In this document: piece by piece, positions 58,116 to 64,000 of the stretch
Layout: each line of letters starts with the position of its first letter
Position numbering within the stretch: position 1 is the first letter of the stretch
Assembly (NCBI GenBank): GCA_023415835.1
Contig: JAEZJK010000048.1
Location: 40,800 to 104,799, forward strand
DNA from: Bacillota bacterium
GTDB taxonomy: Bacteria > Bacillota > UBA4882 > UBA8346
Direction of reading: 5' to 3'
DNA length: 64,000 nt
Position numbers and translations under genes: made by a program
Notes under the pieces: model-generated
Told to the model about the DNA's origin: nothing
Databases searched by the model: none
What the model saw: the letters and a program-made list of their open reading frames with translations, nothing else

Positions 58116-58577
58116 TCAACCCCCACGGTTTTGCTTATTTAGGGTGAGAGTTAAAACCCCTTCGCTCAAATTTAGTTCATAGTCGTTACTCGCGACTGGT
58201 TGGGTCAAAGCGACTTCTCTTTCCTCAAACCTGGAAACCTCAGTTTGTACCATAATACTATCTGCAACCGGTTTCAAGAGCGGATATTTAACTTTGAGAA
58301 TCAGAGCGCTATTATCTTTAAATCTAATCTTAATGTCTTGTTTGTCTTTAACGCCTGCCACTAAAGCTATTATGTAAATGTGATCTTTATTCTCCCAAAT
58401 TTCAACCGGAATCGCCCCTCCTGGCTTCCTTTTTACTAGCCGGTTAACCATGGCGACCCGCTCCCAAAAATCATCATTAAAGACATCGTTAAACTGGTTT
58501 ACCATCTGCTTAACCTGAGACATGCTTTCCTGAGAAAAAAGAAGACTCAATGGCGTAAAAAGATCTTTGTTTATCAA
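58116..58577 (-). CDS. Hsp20/alpha-crystallin-like protein, 153 aa
   Basis: The helical N-terminal third (SQVKQMVNQFNDVFNDDFWE) is followed by an alpha-crystallin-type beta domain: PVEIWENKDHIYIIALVAGV, DIKIRFKDNSALILKVKYPL, and YELNLSEGVLTLTLNKQ. The usual IxI tail and the strict A-x-x-x-n-GVL motif are partly retained (SEGVLTLTL). Spore-coat relatives of small heat-shock proteins (GerT/CotM type) have similar looks, so a spore role is possible. The TTG start at 58577 has GGAGG about eleven bases upstream. Confidence is in the fold, not the exact role. Confidence 0.72.
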   Translation of the reverse strand: MINKDLFTPLSLLFSQESMSQVKQMVNQFNDVFNDDFWERVAMVNRLVKRKPGGAIPVEIWENKDHIYIIALVAGVKDKQDIKIRFKDNSALILKVKYPLLKPVADSIMVQTEVSRFEEREVALTQPVASNDYELNLSEGVLTLTLNKQNRGG

Positions 58578-58860
58578 TTAAGCGTCAGCCTCCATATCAA
58601 TCTGCCATGCCATAGTCTACTATATTATATTCCGGCCCAGGTCCGAAGGAACGCTGTTTGCTCCATTAAAGACGTTTAGTTGAATTTTATGCCTTATGTC
58701 CTGGGAATGATTCGATTCCATACTGCCCTGGCAATTGCGCTAACTTGCATGTATTAAATAGGTTAAATAATATGTGCCGCTTAAGTATTTTCTCCCAAGC
58801 CGGTTTGAAGAGAGGAACCGCCCCGGTTCACATTGAATGATGGGACAAGGGGGGAGGTTC

Positions 58861-60765
58861 TTGCTTAAAACCATCAGGCTCTTTCTGATTCTAATCCTTT
58901 TATTGTCTCCGGCAAGCCAAAACTATTTGGCATTTGCCAAAAACCCTCCGGCAACCATTTTTTTGGGCAACCGGGAACTTGGTCCGGGAGTAAAATTTAT
59001 CGAGCGGGACCAAATTTTATATATTAACCATCTTTTATTGGATGAGATTTTCAAAACTCAAACCCAATGGGAAATCCATCAAGGTCTCCTTAAAATTAAT
59101 TTTGCCCATTTTGAAATAGAATTTCAGCCCGATCATTCCCTGTTAACCATAAATGAGAAAAAATATGAATTGAAAGCCACCCCTTTTGAACAAGCGGATA
59201 ATCTCTGGCTTCCCTTGGAGTTCTTTGAAATATTAGGCATCGCCGCATCCAGCCGGAAAGAAGCACCATTGAAATTAACTTGGACGGAAAGTTACCTTTT
59301 AGATCAAGATCTGATTCAATACCAAGGTCGCCCTGCCCTGGAACTGATCTTAACCGGAAGCGCCGATTTTAAAAACTTTCTATTAGCCAAACCTGACCGG
59401 CTGGTTTGTCAATTTCCCGCTACCAAGATCCATCCGGCCAATCTCGTAAAACTATCCAACCTTCGCAGTTCCTTAGTCAAAAAAGTCCGTTTTAACGAGG
59501 ATGAAACTGGCCTTTTGACTCTGGTTTTCGACCTGTCTACCTCGACCGGATATCAAGTCGTCCCCGACCCGGACATACCCGAAAGGATTTTAATCGTTTT
59601 CGATTATTTTCTGGAAGAACTATCCCTCTTCCGCCAGGGAACGGAGACCAAAGTTAATATTAAAACCTCGGCGCCGGCTGACTTTAAAGTGGTTCAAGAT
59701 GATTCCCGGAGTTTAATAGTTGACTTTTACAATGCTGTTTTAAAAATCCGTAAAAAAACCATCCCCGGCGACGGTGAAACAATCAAGGAAGTTTCGGTCG
59801 AGCAGATCGAAGCCAATACGGTCCGGTTAACCCTTACTCGTTTAAATGATGAAGAATTATTTCTGACTCCGTCACGGGATAACCCGAATCTGCTTCAAAT
59901 CAGGAAAGTCCAATTAATAACCGGGATAACCTGGACAAGCTCCAGTCAAGGCAATCAATTAGTAGTTACCGGAGATGGAGAGCTATTGACGGAGGTCCAT
60001 AAAACGCCAAAACCGAAGCGGATTCTAGTCGATCTGGATTATGCCCGGTTTGATCCGAACCTCACCATACCCGAATTAACTGGCGATCAAGGAAAGGCTA
60101 TCCACTTAAACACCATTAGTTCCACGCGAGTACAACTGGAGATTGACCTCAATTATTTCTTGGGCTATATTAGCGAACTTTCACCCACTAAGAATCAATT
60201 GCGGATTGTCTTTCCGAATTCTCCCTTGCTTAATAAGACTTTCGTAATTGATCCCGGTCATGGCGGCTTGGACAACGGCGCTTCGGGAAAGAAAGGAACC
60301 CTTGAAAAAGAACTGAATTTAGAGGTTTCTCTGCGGTTGAAAGACCTTTTGGAAGAAGCCGGGGCTAATGTGGTTTTAACCAGGTTTGAAGATACTTTCA
60401 TCAGCCTTTACGAGCGGTCTTTTTTGGCCAATTATTTAATGGCCGACATCTTTATAAGCATTCACACTAACAGCCATCCCAAACCCCAAATTGAAGGTAT
60501 TGAAGTTTTTTATTACCCTAATCACTCCCAAGCCCGCCCCATCGCCACCAAAATCTTGGACGCCATGGCGGGACGGACCGGACTAAAAAAACTGGCCGTT
60601 AAAACCAATAATTTTGTCGTAATCCGCGAGACCCAAATGCCGGGAGTTTTATTGGAATTAGGATTTCTCTCCAATGCTCAAGAAGAGCTCCGGCTCCGTT
60701 CGGACGAGTATAAAAATAATGCAGCCGAAGGAATTTTTCAAGGAATACTCGATTTTTATAATTAA
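58861..60765 (+). CDS. N-acetylmuramoyl-L-alanine amidase (amidase_3) with N-terminal adhesive/AMIN region
   Basis: This secreted enzyme cleaves the amide between muramic acid and the stem peptide. The signal peptide (TIRLFLILILLLSPASQNYL) is followed by a copper-amine-oxidase N-like domain (about 30-130), then one to two AMIN-like beta domains to about residue 455. The catalytic domain has the zinc ligands in VIDPGHGGLDNGASGKKGTL with Glu in EKELNLEVSL, His in IFISIHTNSHP, and the final catalytic Glu in VLLELGFLSNAQEE. TTG 58861 is preferred because AAGGGGGGAGG precedes it; an ATG at 58837 lies upstream of that site. The length is about 634 aa. No operon partner is evident. Confidence 0.92.
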   Translation: MLKTIRLFLILILLLSPASQNYLAFAKNPPATIFLGNRELGPGVKFIERDQILYINHLLLDEIFKTQTQWEIHQGLLKINFAHFEIEFQPDHSLLTINEKKYELKATPFEQADNLWLPLEFFEILGIAASSRKEAPLKLTWTESYLLDQDLIQYQGRPALELILTGSADFKNFLLAKPDRLVCQFPATKIHPANLVKLSNLRSSLVKKVRFNEDETGLLTLVFDLSTSTGYQVVPDPDIPERILIVFDYFLEELSLFRQGTETKVNIKTSAPADFKVVQDDSRSLIVDFYNAVLKIRKKTIPGDGETIKEVSVEQIEANTVRLTLTRLNDEELFLTPSRDNPNLLQIRKVQLITGITWTSSSQGNQLVVTGDGELLTEVHKTPKPKRILVDLDYARFDPNLTIPELTGDQGKAIHLNTISSTRVQLEIDLNYFLGYISELSPTKNQLRIVFPNSPLLNKTFVIDPGHGGLDNGASGKKGTLEKELNLEVSLRLKDLLEEAGANVVLTRFEDTFISLYERSFLANYLMADIFISIHTNSHPKPQIEGIEVFYYPNHSQARPIATKILDAMAGRTGLKKLAVKTNNFVVIRETQMPGVLLELGFLSNAQEELRLRSDEYKNNAAEGIFQGILDFYN

Positions 60766-60923
60766 TATTTTAAAAAACTGAATCTTTCCTGGTCCGATCT
60801 GACTGTAAATCACTTTATAGGAAAACCTGCGTTCCTCCTTGGGAAGTGGCATCGGTTTCCGGGCGTAATTCGATTCATTTCGGAAAAAATAGCATTGCAA
60901 ATTGATTAAAAGGAGGGATGGTT

Positions 60924-61277
60924 ATGAATAATTTTATGAAGAATTTTTTAAATCAGAATAAGCGGAACGACTTTGAGATTGGTAGTTTTGAAGATCACCG
61001 CATCTCCTGGAACCCGGCACCGACTAGCCCCGGGGATACGGTTCAAATCAGTTACCGCGGCTTACTCAAGAACTCGGGCGCCGATTCAGTTTTTCTCCAC
61101 TATTCCTTTAATAGCTGGAATTCTCCCGCAAATACTATTAAGATGGATCACACCGGCGACAGATTTACCACCGAGGTTAAAGCCCATGGCAATCATGAGC
61201 TGAACTTCTGTTTTAAGGACAGCGCGGCGAACTGGGACAATAACAGCGGCGCAAACTGGACCATGCATTTACAGTAA
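60924..61277 (+). CDS. Stand-alone CBM25-like carbohydrate-binding protein, 117 aa
   Basis: The sequence holds RISWNPAPTSPGDTVQISYR, VFLHYSFNSWNSP, FTTEVKAHGNHELNFCFKD and SAANWDNNSGANWTMHL. The ending WDNN-x-G-x-NW is the hallmark of family 25 (or the related 53) starch-binding modules. It has no signal peptide and no catalytic domain, so it would be a cytoplasmic glycan-binding protein, perhaps for glycogen. ATG 60924 lies six bases after AAAGGAGGG. A terminator at 61298-61332 ends the transcript. It is upstream of a ROK regulator and xylulokinase. Confidence 0.8.
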   Translation: MNNFMKNFLNQNKRNDFEIGSFEDHRISWNPAPTSPGDTVQISYRGLLKNSGADSVFLHYSFNSWNSPANTIKMDHTGDRFTTEVKAHGNHELNFCFKDSAANWDNNSGANWTMHLQ

Positions 61278-61297
61278 CGGCTTCATTCAATCTCTTC

Positions 61298-61332
61298 AAA
61301 AACCCGGAATTTAAACCCCGGGTTTTTATTTT
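61298..61332 (+). terminator. Terminator after the CBM25-like gene
   Basis: AACCCGG (61301-61307) pairs with CCGGGTT (61318-61324), with an A-run before it and TTTATTTTTTT after it. Confidence 0.85.
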
Positions 61333-61438
61333 TTTAAAAAAAGGAAATCGGTCTTTTTTGGCGAAATGTTTACAAAATACTTTTGAAAAGTTTTTTTAAA
61401 AGCAACAATGCCTTGGCAAATCATCCCGGAGAATGAGA

Positions 61439-62596
61439 ATGAAAAAAGCCATCAACCACCAGATAATGCGTTCCAACAATAAACGACAAATTTTGGAACT
61501 AATCCGTAAAAATGAGTCGCTAACCAAAAGAGAGATCGCCCAAAAATTAGACGTCAGTATCACCACGGTAGCAACTTTCATTACGGAGTTATTGAATGAA
61601 AACCGGATTGTCGCTTCTGGAAATGCCGCATCCAGTGGCGGACGTAAATCGGAGTTATATCACCTTAATCCTGATTCATCATATGTAATCGGAGTCGACC
61701 TGCAGGTTGATCGCTTGATAATGCTCTTAATCAATCTTCAGGGTCAAATTCTAAGCACCGAGGAGGTGAAATACACCGGGACCGACGAATGGCAAATCGC
61801 TTCCACCTTATACCAAACCATGCTTCGACTCTGCGATTCAACCATGACGCCTAAATCTAAAATTGCAGGAATAGGAGTAGGTGTTCCTGGAATAGTCAAC
61901 TATCAAACCGGGATTATCGAGTTCGCTCCTAATTTAGGTTGGAAAAATGTCAATCTCGCCTCGCTTCTACCTGTTGATTTACCGGTTATTGTCGAAAATG
62001 AAGCTAAAGCGGCGGCGGTTGGTGAATCGAACTTCGGATCAGCTAAAGGAAAGGCTAATGTGGTTTATGTTTCGGTGGGTTTAGGAATCGGTACCGGTTT
62101 AATCATCAATAACGAATTGTTTTACGGTCATAATTATTTGGCCGGTGAATTCGGCCACATGACCATTTCACCCGATGGCCACCCTTGCCGGTGCGGTAAA
62201 AAAGGATGCTGGGAAGTATATGCGTCCAATAGCGCCGCCTTAAATCTTTACCGTCAGTATTCTGAAACAAGCCTTAACTCATTTGAAGAATTACTAAACG
62301 ACTTTTTTGAAAACCATCCGGTCGCAACCAAAGTTATCAACGAAATCACCGATTATTTGGGACTAGGCGTCGCGAATCTGATCAATGGCTTAAATCCGGA
62401 AATGGTGATTATCGGCGGCAAGATCGCCGAGGCCGGCAATTTAATCCAATATCGTCTTTTTAAAGAAATAAAAGACCATTGCCTGGAATATTCCTATCGT
62501 GGGGTAGAACTTCAATTTTCTAACTTAAAGAACCAAGCTACTGCTTTAGGAGCCGGCAGTTTAATGATTGACAGGTTATTTAATCAATTGTATTAA
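61439..62596 (+). CDS. ROK-family transcriptional regulator (XylR/NagC type)
   Basis: The 385-aa protein has an N-terminal winged helix-turn-helix (LTKREIAQKLDVSITTVATF). The ROK sugar-binding domain follows: VIGVDLQVDRLIMLLINLQG, GIGVGVPGIVNYQTGIIEFA, ENEAKAAAVGESNFG, YVSVGLGIGTGLII, GEFGHMTISPDGHPC and RCGKKGCWEVYAS. The H-x-CxCGxxGCxE zinc site is complete. ATG 61439 follows GGAGAATGAGA. The xylulokinase gene begins 29 bases downstream in the same direction, so it probably controls xylose use and answers to xylose or xylulose. Confidence 0.92.
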   Translation: MKKAINHQIMRSNNKRQILELIRKNESLTKREIAQKLDVSITTVATFITELLNENRIVASGNAASSGGRKSELYHLNPDSSYVIGVDLQVDRLIMLLINLQGQILSTEEVKYTGTDEWQIASTLYQTMLRLCDSTMTPKSKIAGIGVGVPGIVNYQTGIIEFAPNLGWKNVNLASLLPVDLPVIVENEAKAAAVGESNFGSAKGKANVVYVSVGLGIGTGLIINNELFYGHNYLAGEFGHMTISPDGHPCRCGKKGCWEVYASNSAALNLYRQYSETSLNSFEELLNDFFENHPVATKVINEITDYLGLGVANLINGLNPEMVIIGGKIAEAGNLIQYRLFKEIKDHCLEYSYRGVELQFSNLKNQATALGAGSLMIDRLFNQLY

Positions 62597-62625
62597 ATTA
62601 GGTAAAGTGGAAAGGGGCTGAAAAA

Positions 62626-64000
62626 TTGGGCTATCTACTAGGGTTTGATATCGGGAGTTCCTCAATTAAAGCGTCCGTAGTGGAGATCGATTCCGGAAAA
62701 ACCGTCGCTTCAGCTGTATCCCCCTCGGAAGAAATGGAAATTCACGCTCCCCAACCGGGTTGGGCCGAACAAGATCCGAAAGAATGGTGGAAACATATCA
62801 AGCTGGCCACCGCAATAATTCAAAGCAAATCCGGCATTGATCTTAAAGAGGTTAAAGCGATTGGCATTTCCTATCAAATGCATGGATTGGTAATTGTAGA
62901 CCGGGATCTTCAGCTGTTACGCCCATCGATCATTTGGTGCGACAGCCGCGCCGTAAAAATCGGGGAGGAAGCTTTTGAGTCATTAGGAAAAGAAAACTGC
63001 CTGAAATCTTTACTTAATTCCCCTGGAAACTTTACTGCTTCCAAATTAAAATGGGTCCAGGAAAATGAACCCGAAGTTTATGCCCAGATCTATAAGGCGA
63101 TGTTACCCGGCGAATATATCGCCCTGCGCTTGACCGGAGAAATCAAAACTACGCCCTCCGGTTTATCGGAAGCGATTCTTTGGGATTATTCCAACCAAAA
63201 GATCGCCGCTTTAGTGCTAAATCACTACCGGATCTCTCCCGACCTTTTCCCGGAGGTAGCGCCGGTCTTCTCGGTCCAGGGCGAGTTAACCGCTGATGCG
63301 GCGGCGGAATTAGGTTTAAAAAAAGGGACGCCGGTTTCATACCGCGCCGGCGACCAGCCAAACAACGCCTTGTCGTTAAAGGTTTTGGAACCCGGCGAAA
63401 TTGCCGCTACCGCTGGTACCAGCGGTGTAGTTTACGGCGTTGGCGACCAGCCGAATTATGATCCCAAATCCCGGGTTAATACCTTCGTCCATGTAAACCA
63501 TACTCCGGCAAACCCCCGTTATGGGACACTTCTTTGCATTAATGGCACCGCCATTTTATACCGTTGGTTAAAGAATAACATGATGAATAACTTGAGCTAT
63601 CGTGAGATGGATCAAATGTCGGCCGGAGTTCCGGTTGGCGCTTGCGGATTAAGCATCTTGCCTTATGGTAACGGCGCGGAGCGAACCTTGGAGAACATTA
63701 AAACCGGAGCGGTAATTCACGGGTTGGACTTTAATATTCACAGCCGACAACACCTGGCCCGGGCCGCTCAGGAAGGAATCGTCTATTCTTTGAATTACGG
63801 TATTGAAATCATGCGCCAAATGGGAATCGACATTTCAACCATCAAAGCCGGTTTTGCCAACATGTTTTTAAGTCCGGTCTTTAGCGAAACATTTGCTACT
63901 ATTAGCGGCGCTCAAGTCGAACTATACAATACCGACGGTTCCCAAGGAGCTGCCCGGGGCGCCGGGATCGGCGCCGGTATTTATCAAAATTACCAACAAG
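62626..64000 (+). CDS. xylB: Xylulokinase-type FGGY kinase, 5' part (runs off window)
   Basis: The 458 codons in the window cover most of an FGGY carbohydrate kinase. The TTG start at 62626 follows AAAGGGG. The N-terminal phosphate-binding motif is LLGFDIGSSSIKASVVEID. AEQDPKEWWKH, ISYQMHGLVIVD and PSIIWCDSRA are typical of xylulokinases. GTSGVVYGV is the second ATP-site motif and AARGAGIGAG lies near the window end. The family phosphorylates D-xylulose to feed the pentose phosphate pathway. It is cotranscribed with the upstream ROK regulator. About 40-50 C-terminal residues are missing because the window ends. Confidence 0.92.
   Translation, partial: MGYLLGFDIGSSSIKASVVEIDSGKTVASAVSPSEEMEIHAPQPGWAEQDPKEWWKHIKLATAIIQSKSGIDLKEVKAIGISYQMHGLVIVDRDLQLLRPSIIWCDSRAVKIGEEAFESLGKENCLKSLLNSPGNFTASKLKWVQENEPEVYAQIYKAMLPGEYIALRLTGEIKTTPSGLSEAILWDYSNQKIAALVLNHYRISPDLFPEVAPVFSVQGELTADAAAELGLKKGTPVSYRAGDQPNNALSLKVLEPGEIAATAGTSGVVYGVGDQPNYDPKSRVNTFVHVNHTPANPRYGTLLCINGTAILYRWLKNNMMNNLSYREMDQMSAGVPVGACGLSILPYGNGAERTLENIKTGAVIHGLDFNIHSRQHLARAAQEGIVYSLNYGIEIMRQMGIDISTIKAGFANMFLSPVFSETFATISGAQVELYNTDGSQGAARGAGIGAGIYQNYQQ

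Overview
The window reads as chromosomal DNA of an endospore-forming member of the Bacillota, probably an anaerobe. The evidence is a spoVA operon with DUF1657 and DUF421 partners behind a sigma-G-like promoter, a tyrosine T-box leader, a class I c-di-GMP riboswitch, strong AGGAGG ribosome sites, many TTG and GTG starts, and 2-hydroxyacyl-CoA dehydratase-type activases. The genus cannot be fixed from the sequence.

Layout. 1-1231: 5' part of tyrS with its T-box leader and promoter (minus). 1498-6327: a small unknown gene, a riboswitch-controlled HD-GYP gene, a left-handed beta-helix protein, and a convergent pair (tetraprenyl-beta-curcumene synthase-like and long-chain polyprenyl diphosphate synthase) suggesting C35 terpenoid synthesis. 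6584-9157: a polar amino acid ABC transporter whose permease carries an extracellular PEGA domain. 9358-10446: murG. 10573-13239: a restriction-modification island (Eco47II-like nuclease, HTH-fused C5 methyltransferase, Vsr) beside tRNA-Leu(CAG). 13899-18473: aminotransferase, a large TPR protein, murI. 18895-25084: a compact chemotaxis operon (cheD-cheA-cheW-like-cheR-cheB-cheY) with no receptor. 25342-33558: class A PBP, REC-HDOD regulator, LysM cell-wall hydrolase and a second large TPR protein. 33561-39515: three subtilases interleaved with very small hydrophobic Cys/Gly-rich proteins. 39765-47099: FMN-binding glutamate-synthase-like protein, YmaF-like protein, a polytopic membrane protein and a three-gene dehydratase-activase operon. 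47272-53373: spoVA cluster next to a truncated DUF218 gene, with a divergent DUF421-DUF4363 pair. 53420-58577: DUF1540, DUF1848, a 1.1-kb decayed region with a 42-bp tandem repeat, a pyruvate-oxidase-like enzyme, a cysteine-less HMA-like protein and an Hsp20-like protein. 58861-64000: an AMIN/amidase_3 autolysin, a stand-alone CBM25-like protein, a ROK regulator and the 5' part of xylB.

How it fits together. Cell-envelope and spore functions dominate: murG, murI, PBP, LysM/SleB-type hydrolase, amidase, SpoVA channel, terpenoid synthesis, and probably the subtilase/microprotein block. The strongest candidate for an undescribed system is that block: three Cys-rich microproteins of 33-42 residues lie between subtilase genes, and one protease ends in two copies of the microproteins' NP-x-x-LFL-x-LILL segment. 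Other notable items are a PEGA-permease fusion, a spoVA operon abutting a broken DUF218 gene, a MITE-like inverted-repeat family with three copies, a LysM remnant in frame behind a stop codon, and a 55-bp intergenic motif present twice.
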